NCBI GenBank assembly: GCA_035370245.1
Contig: DAOOVO010000007.1
Span: 8,556-72,555, forward strand
DNA: 64,000 bases
Direction of reading: 5' to 3'
Source: Pseudobacteroides sp035370245
GTDB lineage: Bacteria; Bacillota; Clostridia; Acetivibrionales; DSM-2933
Shown: positions 27,623 through 36,286 of the stretch, in pieces
Position numbering within the stretch: position 1 is the first letter of the stretch
How the letters are laid out: each line of letters begins with the position of its first letter
Made by a program: the position numbers and the translations under genes
The notes under the pieces: generated by a model
The model's database searches: none
What the model saw: the letters and a program-made list of their open reading frames with translations, nothing else
What the model was told of the DNA's origin: nothing

Positions 27623-28003
27623 TTAAATCTCTTTAGTCTTTTCATCAAGAATTTTTTTAAGTTGGTCGATTTCAGAAGCTGAGAGCTTTTCATCTTCAAG
27701 AAAACTTGCGATCATTACATTGAAGGCCCCATCGTATACCTTGCTCAAAAATGATTTGTTTTCGGCACGGACACATTCCTTTTCGGATATAAGGCTGTAA
27801 TACATATACTCCCTACTTTCTTTATGATAACCGAGTACTTTCTTTTTTACAAGCCTTCCTAAAAGTGTTTTTATGGTTTTGGGCTTCCAATTGCAACTGC
27901 CTTCCAGTGACTCAATTACCTGGTTAGCTGATATTGGTGATTTCGCCCAGATAACCTTCATTATCTGCCATTCGGTGTCGGAAATTTGAGGTACTTTAGC
28001 CAT
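27623..28003 (-). CDS. BlaI/MecI-family repressor
   Basis: A 126-residue repressor with the BlaI winged helix (ISDTEWQIMKVIWAKSPISANQVIESLEG, then TIKTLLGRLVKKKVLGYHKE) and a C-terminal dimerisation helix pair. It should bind TACA-N2-TGTA sites as a dimer and be cleaved when the adjacent M56 protease is activated. Two such sites lie directly upstream in its own promoter, so the operon is autorepressed. AAAGGAG precedes the ATG by 11 bases. No beta-lactamase or other obvious target is adjacent. Confidence 0.94.
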   Translation of the reverse strand: MAKVPQISDTEWQIMKVIWAKSPISANQVIESLEGSCNWKPKTIKTLLGRLVKKKVLGYHKESREYMYYSLISEKECVRAENKSFLSKVYDGAFNVMIASFLEDEKLSASEIDQLKKILDEKTKEI

Positions 28004-28028
28004 TAGTACACAACTCCTTTTAAAGGAT

Positions 28029-28079
28029 TACAATTGTAGTCTATAAAATAATATTACACTTGTAATCTATAAAAGTCAA
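28029..28079 (-). promoter_or_regulatory. blaI promoter with two BlaI operators
   Basis: TTGACT (28079-28074), a 17-base spacer and TAATAT (28056-28051) form the promoter. Two perfect TACA-N2-TGTA sites lie at 28055-28064 (TACACTTGTA, touching the -10 box) and 28029-28038 (TACAATTGTA, downstream of the start), 26 bases centre to centre. Confidence 0.88.
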
Positions 28080-28176
28080 GATTCTAGAAAACAGAAAAAA
28101 GAAGTCAGAAACTAGAGAACAGAGGGCAGATGTCAGAAAACAGAAGGCAGAAACCAGAAGTAAGAAAACAGAAGTA
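28080..28176. repeat. Degenerate purine-rich tandem repeat
   Basis: About 97 bases are built of imperfect copies of units such as CAGAAGTCAGAAAC and CAGAAGGCAGAAAC. One strand is almost free of pyrimidines apart from C and T inside CAG and GTC. The spacing is irregular, about 7-14 bases. No coding potential is seen. Confidence 0.75.
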
Positions 28177-28191
28177 ATGTACGATACACAA

Positions 28192-28252
28192 AAGTGATTT
28201 TATTGCCAAATATGTAGAATATTAATATTACAATTTGGCAATAAAATCACTT
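28192..28252 (-). terminator. Perfect 20-bp hairpin after glgP
   Basis: Two perfect 20-base arms (AAGTGATTTTATTGCCAAAT and its complement) are separated by 21 bases, 27 bases after the glgP stop codon. There is no long T-run, so it may terminate or protect the 3' end. Confidence 0.7.
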
Positions 28253-28278
28253 ATCCTGCCTGTTTTGTTTAATTTTGC

Positions 28279-29916
28279 TTACTTCTTGGAACGTGATTCC
28301 TTTGAGGATTTTGGATACAGCTTCTCGAAATAATCTTCTATCATCCTGTCTGCTGAAAAGTTCCAAATGGACATTTTAATACTTTCTCTCATCATATCAA
28401 TCCATTTGCTTCTCTTTTCATAATAGGTCGGAATAACCTCATCTAGAAGAACTTCATAAAGAGAGTTGAGGTCTACATTGTCCTGGTCCTTTCCTTCATA
28501 ACCGTTTCCTATTTGCCATCCGTTCTTACCGTGCTTGCAGCCTTCAGGCCACCATCCGTCAAGTATGCTGAGATTTAAAACTCCGTTCATGGCTGCTTTC
28601 ATACCTGAGGTTCCACTTGCTTCCATGGGGCGTATAGGGTTATTAAGCCATACATCACATCCACGTGTTAAAAGCCTGCCTATATACATGTCATAATCCT
28701 GTATGAAAACGACGCTTCCTGGATACTGTTCAGACATTTTATAAAGGTTTGAAACAATTTCTTTACCTGTTAAGTCATTAGGATGCGCTTTTCCTGAGAA
28801 AATGAGCTGAAGTTTCTTTTCTTTTAACAGAGGCTCAATGATTTCCTTCTTTCTAAAGATGAAATCACTTCTCTTATATGGAGCAGCTCTTCTCGCAAAG
28901 CCTATTGTAAGTACATTCTCATCAAGGTTTATAAAGTTTCGTTTACTTATTTCATATATCATTTTTCTCTTTGCTTCCATATGGGGAATCCATAGGTCTG
29001 TCCCGGCTTCATAAGCTGATCTTATGGATTCATCCTGCCAGGTTCCGTTATGAACACCGTTTGTTATAGCTATGATATCACAGGCACCTTCAACGTTCTT
29101 CCACATTTTTTTTGCTGTTTTGCCATGAAGCTTTGCAACTGCATTTGCTTTGTATGAAAGCCTTAGCCCTGCAACCGTCATATTAAAGGGATCGCCGCCA
29201 AGCTGAAGCATTTGCCCGAAAGTCAAACCGTTGTATGCACCCATATACTGGAGAAGTTCGTGCTCATGAACTTCATTACCTGCATCAACAGGTGTATGTG
29301 TGGTGAATACTATTTTTTTGCGGACTTTTGAGACTGCATTATTAAAGGATAAGCCTTCATTATCCATTAACTCTCTTATAAGCTCAATTCCGGCAAAAAC
29401 GGCATGACCTTCATTAAAATGATAGATATCGGGTGAATAGCCAAGTGCTCTTAATGCTTTTACGCCACCAATTCCAAGAACCATCTCCTGAGCAATTCTT
29501 TCTTCGGAAAACCATCCGTAAAGCTGTCCTGTAATAAACCTGTCGGTATTATCGGGATGGTTGGTGTCAAGAAGGTATAATGGAACATTGCCATAGTTTT
29601 GGCACAGCCACACCCTGCATGTAACCTGGCGACCTCTTATCCTTACTTTAACCTCGATTCCTGTGTCCTCCAGAAAGTCATAACTATATTCATGAAAGCT
29701 GTCACAAGGTTTTCCGTTTTGGTCTATTGTTTGTCTTGTATAGCCCTGACGCCATAGGATACCGATAGCAACCATGGGATATTCACCATCATGGGCTGCT
29801 TTTAAATAATCCCCTGCAAGGATTCCCAATCCTCCCGAGTAGATCTTAAAATCTTCATGGAGACCATACTCCATACAAAAATACGCCACTTTGGGCAATT
29901 TGCCTTTGCTCTTCAT
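28279..29916 (-). CDS. glgP: Alpha-glucan phosphorylase (short GT35 form)
   Basis: A 545-residue alpha-glucan phosphorylase that releases glucose 1-phosphate from glycogen or maltodextrins. Visible are the N-terminal YFCMEYGLHEDFKIYSGGLGILAGDYLK, FNEGHAVFAGIE, the VFTTHTPVDAGNE segment, IGFARRAAPYKR, and the pyridoxal-phosphate lysine in the C-terminal EASGTSGMKAAMNG. It is much shorter than the about 800-residue GlgP and belongs to the compact type common in clostridia and archaea. It is the third gene of the glgX-GH13-glgP run, 48 bases after the middle gene, in line with joint degradation of storage glucan. Confidence 0.93.
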   Translation of the reverse strand: MKSKGKLPKVAYFCMEYGLHEDFKIYSGGLGILAGDYLKAAHDGEYPMVAIGILWRQGYTRQTIDQNGKPCDSFHEYSYDFLEDTGIEVKVRIRGRQVTCRVWLCQNYGNVPLYLLDTNHPDNTDRFITGQLYGWFSEERIAQEMVLGIGGVKALRALGYSPDIYHFNEGHAVFAGIELIRELMDNEGLSFNNAVSKVRKKIVFTTHTPVDAGNEVHEHELLQYMGAYNGLTFGQMLQLGGDPFNMTVAGLRLSYKANAVAKLHGKTAKKMWKNVEGACDIIAITNGVHNGTWQDESIRSAYEAGTDLWIPHMEAKRKMIYEISKRNFINLDENVLTIGFARRAAPYKRSDFIFRKKEIIEPLLKEKKLQLIFSGKAHPNDLTGKEIVSNLYKMSEQYPGSVVFIQDYDMYIGRLLTRGCDVWLNNPIRPMEASGTSGMKAAMNGVLNLSILDGWWPEGCKHGKNGWQIGNGYEGKDQDNVDLNSLYEVLLDEVIPTYYEKRSKWIDMMRESIKMSIWNFSADRMIEDYFEKLYPKSSKESRSKK

Positions 29917-29964
29917 ACTGTCCTCCTATCCCATAAAAATAATTAATTTTTATGTAACATAAGT

Positions 29965-31980
29965 CTAATGGGGTTTTGTTGAAACAATACCAACGATTAC
30001 ATCCTTAGGCTGTAACAAAATTTTACTTTGAGCGGACATGGTATGGTTGTAGAAATTTCTTTCCATGTACACTATTTTTATTGAATCTGCAGTTTGTGTT
30101 ATATCGTATAACAACTTGTTTAATTCTACCTGTATGGATTCCTTGCTGCTTTTATTTCCCAATACAACAAGATAATCATCATTATTGGGAATTTTATAGC
30201 ATAGCATCAGGAGTTTCTTATTACTCTCCATGTTTTTCTGATATATAAAATTATCCTTGTTCCCAATAATTTTTTTGAAACGGTTTCTCAATATAAAAGA
30301 TTTCTCAAGGAAGTCCGGCATGGTAATCCAAGAGTCGTTGTTCCAGTGAAGCATGTAGTTATCGAAGAAAGCCAATTTGCCGTACATTGGGTCATCTTCG
30401 GGTAAAACAAACCGGCCTTCCTCAGTGTTATCAAGGCCAAGATTCATAGGTTGTATTTCCATTATTTCCATTCCGTTGTTTATCATTGGAATGACATTGG
30501 GCATAAAATTGTTTATAATAGCCATAAATTCAAGGCTTTTCGGGCTTTTGTAGTTGTATGCGGCCCTTGGTGTATCGGGAGATTCCAGGGCACCTGTCAC
30601 AGGCAGGGAAGACTTTAGGAGAGGCCCTAAAACTTTTTTGTAGAACCCCGGTTTTTCAATATTTTTATAATCGAACCAAAGGGAACCGGTCATAAACTGG
30701 AAACCGTCATCCAATGCTTTTTTTGAATTTGAATAGTTAAATTCTTCAGACCAGAGGAGGAAATCCGGGTTTATTTCCTTCGCTTTTCTGATTATTTCTT
30801 TGTTAAGCTCTGTTGGAAGAGCGTGTCCCATATCTATTCTTGCACCGTCTATACCATAATTTTCCTGATAATAGGGAATAACATTTACCGTATAATCCCA
30901 AAGCTTCCTGTTAATATCTTTAAAATTGAATAGGCTGAGCTTGGCTACATCAAACAATACATAAGGTGCCTGATCACTCTTTATGAATGGTGCAGCCTTC
31001 TCATGATTATCAAAATAAAATCTGAGATATGTTACATCGGACCAGGGAGGCTGGGAGTCATTTATAACATCGGAAAACCCTGGTGCGGTTGTTATACCCA
31101 TATGTTCTTCGACCAAATCCAATATGTTCATTCCTGTTTCATGATGCTTTTTAACAAGCTTATTCCATTTCTTTTCGTCTATTTCATTGGGAGGAGGGGT
31201 AAACTGCTTTAAATAATCACAGGTTGATTTATTGGTATATATTTTTTTAATGAGTTTTTCGCTAACAACTGTCTGAGGCTTTATTCCGTCTATAATTGGA
31301 GCACAAAAACTGCTTTTTGTATCGTTCTTTATCCAGTAGAACCATTCGGGATGTTCCAATATAAGATCATTGTCTCTTGCAACAGTTCTAAAGACAAAAT
31401 CTATCATTACCTTTATATTCAAAATATGGCATGCCTCTACAAAAGCTTTAAATTCCGATTCTAAAAGAGAAGTATCCATAGGCCCTAATAGATCGTCGTG
31501 AAGGTTTTCGTCCAGCTCATATATGTTTTTTATTGAGTATGGACTGCCTGTTTCACCTTTTCTATAGTTCAAGCTGTATTTAAAAATTGGAAGAAGGTAT
31601 ACAACATTGACTCCCATTCTTTTTAAATAGGGAAGAAGGCACATGGCTTTTAAGAATGTTCCGGAACAAATATCATTGTTATAATGGTTCCAGGCTGTAA
31701 ACATTCTCGGAAAAAGCCCATATATAACACTGTCTTCCATATTTACAGGAGCAGCCGGTAATGCATTTTCTGCATTATCGGCTAAAACATCATCCAACAT
31801 ATTATCTATACATTGTGAAAAAAATTCATATGGATTTACATTGATTTCTCCATATCTTCCGATTGATTCGCGGTATTTTTTAAAACCGAAATAATTCCAT
31901 GCTTTTGGAATGAAGAAATTTCCTATAAAATCTTTCTTCCTTTTTTTTAATTTGTCAAGTATTAGCTCTATGTTTTTCAT
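29965..31980 (-). CDS. Alpha-amylase family (GH13) protein, specificity unknown
   Basis: A 671-residue GH13-like protein without a signal peptide, hence cytoplasmic. The barrel motifs are recognisable but altered. Region I reads IDFVFRTVARDNDLILEHPEWF instead of DxVxNH; region II GIDGARIDMGH supplies the nucleophile aspartate; region III LLWSEEFN supplies the glutamate; and an ESPDTPRAAY segment stands for region IV. HPEWF after region I is also seen in maltosyltransferase-like GH13 enzymes. Loss of the usual region I histidine suggests transferase or specialised activity rather than plain amylase. It overlaps glgX by four bases. Confidence 0.75.
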   Translation of the reverse strand: MKNIELILDKLKKRKKDFIGNFFIPKAWNYFGFKKYRESIGRYGEINVNPYEFFSQCIDNMLDDVLADNAENALPAAPVNMEDSVIYGLFPRMFTAWNHYNNDICSGTFLKAMCLLPYLKRMGVNVVYLLPIFKYSLNYRKGETGSPYSIKNIYELDENLHDDLLGPMDTSLLESEFKAFVEACHILNIKVMIDFVFRTVARDNDLILEHPEWFYWIKNDTKSSFCAPIIDGIKPQTVVSEKLIKKIYTNKSTCDYLKQFTPPPNEIDEKKWNKLVKKHHETGMNILDLVEEHMGITTAPGFSDVINDSQPPWSDVTYLRFYFDNHEKAAPFIKSDQAPYVLFDVAKLSLFNFKDINRKLWDYTVNVIPYYQENYGIDGARIDMGHALPTELNKEIIRKAKEINPDFLLWSEEFNYSNSKKALDDGFQFMTGSLWFDYKNIEKPGFYKKVLGPLLKSSLPVTGALESPDTPRAAYNYKSPKSLEFMAIINNFMPNVIPMINNGMEIMEIQPMNLGLDNTEEGRFVLPEDDPMYGKLAFFDNYMLHWNNDSWITMPDFLEKSFILRNRFKKIIGNKDNFIYQKNMESNKKLLMLCYKIPNNDDYLVVLGNKSSKESIQVELNKLLYDITQTADSIKIVYMERNFYNHTMSAQSKILLQPKDVIVGIVSTKPH

Positions 31981-34109
31981 AATGAACCTTCCTGTATAAA
32001 ATTAGACTGAGCCTGATACTTCTTTTTACCTATTAGTATAACCACGGATCTGGCATCGATATTAATTTTGCTCTGATTTTTGAGCAATATTTCTCTTCCC
32101 GGCTCGGTGATATCGTATGGTGCTGATTTGGATGTATCTGCAAATAAATACCAGTCCATGTTTACAAGTTTAGGTAAAGTAAATTCAAGCTTTTCCCAAT
32201 ACATATTCATTCCCATATATATAATATTATTATCAGAATGTTTATCGTAAAACATAACTGCTAAAGTTTTACTTATGCTGGAATTGTCATATTCCCATGG
32301 TTTTACGCCATGGAAAGATATCTCGGGATATCTGCTTCCTAATGAATTTGACGTTTCATAATGTTCTCTTGTCATTAAGACTTTATTTTGTTTTCTAAAA
32401 GCAATAATTTTCTCAAAATAGTTATATATTTCATGATTTGATTTTAGTAGATTCCAATTTATCCAGCTTATCTCATTATCCTGGCAATATGCATTGTTGT
32501 TTCCGTTTTGTGTACGGCCCATTTCGTCACCTGCAAGGATCATAGGGACACCGTAGCTTAACATAAGAATGCTTATGGCGTTTTTTACCATCTTTTTACG
32601 TAGTTTTTTGATTTCAGGATCATCGGTAGGTCCTTCGCATCCCCAGTTCCAGCTGTGATTATCGTTTGAACCGTCCATGTTGTTTTCGCCGTTGGCCAAA
32701 TTGTGCTTTTGATGGTACGAGAAAAGGTCCATGAGTGTAAACCCGTCATGGCAGGTTATAAAGTTTATTGACGCACAAGTGCCTCTTCCTGAATATAAAT
32801 CAGGAGAACCTTGAATTCTGTAAGTCATTGCTTCAACAAAGCCGTCGTCGCCTTTTAAGAAGCGTCTTAAGTCATCCCTGTATTTTCCGTTCCACTCTGA
32901 CCATCTGCCATATGATGGAAATCCGCCCACCTGGTAAAGGCCTGCCGCATCCCAGGCCTCGGCTATAAGCTTAGTGTTTTTGAGAACAGGGTCGAAGGAT
33001 ATAGCCTCAACTAACGGAGGATTGGCCAACGGAGTTCCGTCTTGATCACGGCACATAATGGAAGCTAAATCGAACCTGAAGCCATCAATGTGATACTCAT
33101 AAACCCAATACCTCAAGCAGTCAATAATAAATTTCCTCACTACCGGGTGGTTGCAATTTACTGTATTGTAACAACCGCTGTAGTTACGGTAGCTTCCGTC
33201 AGGATTGGTAAGATAATATGTTTTGTTATCAATGCCCCTGAATGATACACTGGGCATTGTTTCTTTGCCTTCACCGGTGTGGTTGAACACCACATCCAAA
33301 ATGACTTCAATGCCATTTTTATGAAGTGCCTTAACAAGATCCTTGAATTCCGTTGCCTGCTTTCCGTCGGCACAAGATGCATAGCCTGCTTTCGGTGCAA
33401 AATAGGCTAAGGGATCATAGCCCCAGTAGTTTTTCATATGATCGCCCGAAATATTTATTATAGGTCCTCTTATTTTAATAAATTCGTCAAACTCAAATAT
33501 AGGAAGTAACTCAACGCAGTTTATTCCCAGTTTTTTGAGATAAGGAATTTTCTCTATAATGCCTGCATAAGTTCCCGGATTCTTGGTATTGGAGCTAGGA
33601 TGCCTTGTAAAGCCGCGTACATGCATTTCATATATTATAAGCTCCTCAATAGGGATGTTAAGCTGCCTGTCGCCATCCCAATCATAGCAATCATCTGCCA
33701 TTATCTGTCCACGGTGCTGATACGGATCGCTCCAATCAGGTTCTTTACCCCACACATCGCGTCCGCCAACTATTTTTGCATAAGGGTCAAGTAAAACTTT
33801 CGTGGGGTCAAACCAGTGTCCTTCCTTATGGCTGCGTGGGCCATCCATTCTATATCCATATTCAATATTTTCATAATCAAGATTTTGTACAATCATGTTA
33901 AAAACATTACCGACTTTATACTCATTAGGAAACGGAATTATCGCAAAAGGCTCTTTTTCGGATTTCCTATATAAAACTAATTCACAAGAAGTTGCATTCA
34001 GCGAGTATACTGAAAAATTAACACCATGGTTAGGAATTACGGTTGCTCCGTAAGGGACAGGCTTTCCCGGGAGTAAATTGAATACACCGCACTTTTTAAT
34101 TTCACTCAT
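31977..34109 (-). CDS. glgX: Glycogen debranching enzyme GlgX
   Basis: A glycogen debranching alpha-1,6-glucosidase/isoamylase-type enzyme of about 710 residues. It has an N-terminal CBM48-like domain (PYGATVIPNHGVNFSVYSLNATSCELVLY), then the GH13 barrel with DVVFNHTGEG, GFRFDLASIM (nucleophile D), LIAEAWDAAGLYQVG (acid E) and ITCHDGFTLMDL. The ATG at 34109 is favoured, as a GGGG run lies 8-12 bases upstream; the ATG at 34127 has no ribosome site. It is the first gene of the three-gene operon and cooperates with phosphorylase to break down branched glucan. Confidence 0.93.
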   Translation of the reverse strand: MSEIKKCGVFNLLPGKPVPYGATVIPNHGVNFSVYSLNATSCELVLYRKSEKEPFAIIPFPNEYKVGNVFNMIVQNLDYENIEYGYRMDGPRSHKEGHWFDPTKVLLDPYAKIVGGRDVWGKEPDWSDPYQHRGQIMADDCYDWDGDRQLNIPIEELIIYEMHVRGFTRHPSSNTKNPGTYAGIIEKIPYLKKLGINCVELLPIFEFDEFIKIRGPIINISGDHMKNYWGYDPLAYFAPKAGYASCADGKQATEFKDLVKALHKNGIEVILDVVFNHTGEGKETMPSVSFRGIDNKTYYLTNPDGSYRNYSGCYNTVNCNHPVVRKFIIDCLRYWVYEYHIDGFRFDLASIMCRDQDGTPLANPPLVEAISFDPVLKNTKLIAEAWDAAGLYQVGGFPSYGRWSEWNGKYRDDLRRFLKGDDGFVEAMTYRIQGSPDLYSGRGTCASINFITCHDGFTLMDLFSYHQKHNLANGENNMDGSNDNHSWNWGCEGPTDDPEIKKLRKKMVKNAISILMLSYGVPMILAGDEMGRTQNGNNNAYCQDNEISWINWNLLKSNHEIYNYFEKIIAFRKQNKVLMTREHYETSNSLGSRYPEISFHGVKPWEYDNSSISKTLAVMFYDKHSDNNIIYMGMNMYWEKLEFTLPKLVNMDWYLFADTSKSAPYDITEPGREILLKNQSKINIDARSVVILIGKKKYQAQSNFIQEGSL

Positions 34110-34160
34110 TTTGCTAACCCCAATCATTAGAGATTTGTGTTCTATAATATTTAATGATAA

Positions 34161-34190
34161 TTAATACCCAATAAATACGGTTATAATCAA
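34161..34190 (-). promoter_or_regulatory. Possible glgX promoter
   Basis: TTGATT and TATTAA separated by 18 bases on the minus strand, about 50 bases before the glgX start. The match is moderate. Confidence 0.4.
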
Positions 34191-34330
34191 AAAGTGAAAA
34201 TTCTAACATTTATAATTGAAATAATATGGATTGAAAAAAAAGAACTGTTATAAAATATAATATCACTTTTTTAAGATAAATGAAAGTAAAATTTTAAATT
34301 TTTCAAGGTATATTATGCCTAAACAAAAGT

Positions 34331-34404
34331 ATGGGCATTTTAAAAAACAATTTATAGTGTATCTGTAAATATAATCAATAGAATGTTATTTTAAAAATGC
34401 CCAT
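34331..34404 (-). terminator. Putative yabG terminator
   Basis: ATGGGCATTTT at one end pairs with AAAATGCCCAT at the other, around a long loop of over 40 bases. On the minus strand the hairpin is followed by ACTTTTGTTT. It is the only candidate after yabG. Confidence 0.5.
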
Positions 34405-34421
34405 TTAATGTATATATATAT

Positions 34422-35252
34422 TTAGTTAGAGCCTGTCAGTGGTTTTAAACGTCCTCTGGTATTTATTCCGCCTATTCCTTTTGTGCCTGACTTTGTAAGT
34501 CTGGCCACAGACCATGGAGTAACAATCATTCTCGGATCAGTAATTGCAACCTTTTCGCAGACTATTGACGGGTCAAGGCAGTCGATTAAGACTCTGCCTG
34601 GTGAACTTGCAAAATTGGCACCTGCTTTAATTAATGCTTCAAAATAAGATTGGCAGGCACCTGCAAATATGCACAGTTTGTTTTTGTCAGGTTCATATTT
34701 TCTGGCTTCAATTACCGATTGAACAAAATACCTTGAAGTTCTGTAACTGTCCATTGAATTCAGATCCACATCACCTTTCTTTAGACCGTCATGACCTGTT
34801 ACAATTAGAATATCAGGTCTGTACTTTTCCAGCATTTCTCTTACTACTGAAGGCTGCTGGCTTTCCGGAACGGTATGCCCCTGACAGTTGATCTCATAAG
34901 ATTTATAATGGTTAACACAAATATCCAGGAATTCCTTGCTGGAATCAAGATGAAGGATACTGCCAGGCCTACCCTGCAACCTGTTTATACCGTTAATCTT
35001 TCGTGAAAGGTTTCGTGCAGCTAGTGTTTGATTGGCTTCTTGTAGAAATTTCTTTTTAGTCTCGTCTACAAGCCTCGAATTTTTCTTTAGTAGATCAGTG
35101 CCGCTTGAATCGGCTTCTATTCTTGTAAAAAGGCCTCTTAATGTATAAGTTGGGTTGCCGCCATTGTTTTGGTTAATTTCAGTTATTACAAAATATATGT
35201 CTTCACCATAAGATTTTCTGACTACTATATCCCCTACTTTAAAGTCGGACAT
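34422..35252 (-). CDS. yabG: Sporulation-specific protease YabG
   Basis: A 276-residue YabG cysteine protease, which processes coat and cortex-related proteins late in sporulation. The opening MSDFKVGDIVVRKSYGEDIYFVI and the core VTGHDGLKKGD with YFVQSVIEARKYEPDKNKLCIFAGACQSYFEALIKAGANFASSPGRVLIDCLDP are highly characteristic. The ATG at 35252 follows GGGGGA; the longer frame to 35279 has no site. The ribosome site is the 3' end of a perfect 20-bp hairpin. Its presence shows that the organism forms endospores. Confidence 0.95.
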   Translation of the reverse strand: MSDFKVGDIVVRKSYGEDIYFVITEINQNNGGNPTYTLRGLFTRIEADSSGTDLLKKNSRLVDETKKKFLQEANQTLAARNLSRKINGINRLQGRPGSILHLDSSKEFLDICVNHYKSYEINCQGHTVPESQQPSVVREMLEKYRPDILIVTGHDGLKKGDVDLNSMDSYRTSRYFVQSVIEARKYEPDKNKLCIFAGACQSYFEALIKAGANFASSPGRVLIDCLDPSIVCEKVAITDPRMIVTPWSVARLTKSGTKGIGGINTRGRLKPLTGSN

Positions 35253-35260
35253 ATAAAATC

Positions 35261-35308
35261 CCCCAATAAAAGAATGCATACTACATAATATGCATTCTTT
35301 TATTGGGG
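35261..35308 (-). promoter_or_regulatory. Perfect 20-bp hairpin sequestering the yabG ribosome site
   Basis: Two perfect 20-base arms (CCCCAATAAAAGAATGCATA and its complement) flank eight bases. On the yabG transcript the downstream arm ends in the GGGG of its Shine-Dalgarno sequence, so pairing would block translation. There is no T-run, so it is not a typical terminator. Confidence 0.8.
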
Positions 35309-35335
35309 TGGTACTGTTTTATGTGTTTTATGTAA

Positions 35336-36079
35336 TCATCTCAGGTCCGTATTGTAGCCATTTGAATCATTATCTTTAATTATGTTGTTTTCTCCGTATT
35401 CAATCTTAACATCACCGCGAGTTTCTATTAAGCTTTTATTATTTGTAATTTTACTGTCGGAAATATAAACTTTCATTGAGCATGTATTGCCTTGAAAGCC
35501 CAGTGCACTTATTGAGTTGTGATGCAAGTAACTGTTTGATATATGTACCTCAGGTGTATTGGATGCATATATTCCGTAGACACCGCATCCAACAAGCTCA
35601 CATCCCTCAAAGACAACCTTACTGCAGCTTTCCACATCTACTACGCTGCCTTTTCTGTTATCGGAAAGTGGCGGTGTGTTATCTTTATTAGCTTCATCAA
35701 CAATATGCTGAGCTTTTATTCCTATAATGGATATGTTGGCACTGTTTCTTATAAAGAAGATTTGATGGTCGGTTTTTTTACTTTCAACCCAGACTTCGTC
35801 TTCCCCTGAAACAGTTATATTGCTTTTGTTTGCTATCTCAACAGGCTTTGATATAAGGTATCTGCCTTTGGAAAGAATTATTTTGCTTCCGTTAGGAGCA
35901 TCGTATATCAATTGGTTAATATCGTCACCCGGTTTTAATCTTATGATATCACCGCTAGCTTCTTCGGTAACGGTATTTTTCTCTATGGTGCTGCCTAAAC
36001 TTATATTTGCACATCCTGTGGCAAAGAGGGGAATTGTGACAGATAGACAAAAGAGAAGAAGAGTTTTATTAATGTTCAT
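35336..36079 (-). CDS. Beta-helix lipoprotein
   Basis: A 247-residue lipoprotein: signal peptide with lipobox FATGC (cysteine at about residue 23), then a right-handed parallel beta-helix with NosD/pectate-lyase-like turns (NITVSGEDEVWVES, ISIIGIKAQHI, SKVVFEGCELVGCGVYGIYAS, VHISNSYLHHNS). It should be anchored on the outer face of the membrane. The function is unknown; such helices often bind or cut polysaccharide, but no catalytic residues can be assigned. The ATG at 36079 follows GGGTG; the ATG four codons earlier lacks a site. Transcription could run on into yabG. Confidence 0.75.
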   Translation of the reverse strand: MNINKTLLLFCLSVTIPLFATGCANISLGSTIEKNTVTEEASGDIIRLKPGDDINQLIYDAPNGSKIILSKGRYLISKPVEIANKSNITVSGEDEVWVESKKTDHQIFFIRNSANISIIGIKAQHIVDEANKDNTPPLSDNRKGSVVDVESCSKVVFEGCELVGCGVYGIYASNTPEVHISNSYLHHNSISALGFQGNTCSMKVYISDSKITNNKSLIETRGDVKIEYGENNIIKDNDSNGYNTDLR

Positions 36080-36191
36080 ATTTTCACCCATCCTATCGAT
36101 TTAAAGTGTTTTGTAATGATGATAAAATCATCATTATTATATCATGGGGACCATGTTTGCAACAATATTACAATAAAATTTACGATAGCTC

Positions 36192-36220
36192 TTGAAAAAT
36201 TTGATAATATATGATAGAAT
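36192..36220 (+). promoter_or_regulatory. rpsF operon promoter
   Basis: TTGAAA (36192-36197), a 17-base spacer and TAGAAT (36215-36220), about 65 bases before the rpsF start. Confidence 0.7.
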
Positions 36221-36227
36221 TCATACT

Positions 36228-36286
36228 CGTATCCTTGCTCTGTACTCGAGATACAGGGCCGTAAGTCCGGGAGGAGGTGAAGTCGA
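36228..36286 (+). ncRNA. Putative S6:S18-binding rpsF leader
   Basis: The short leader folds into a stem (CTGTA with TACAG) and carries GGGCCGTAAGTCCGGG just before the ribosome site. Leaders of rpsF-ssb-rpsR operons are known to bind S6 with S18 through a stem with a CCG bulge; the CCG here fits. The match is by eye. Confidence 0.55.

Noticed and set aside
28080..28176. CRISPR-like array
   Set aside because: Units are 7-14 bases, irregular, without unique spacers; no cas genes are nearby.
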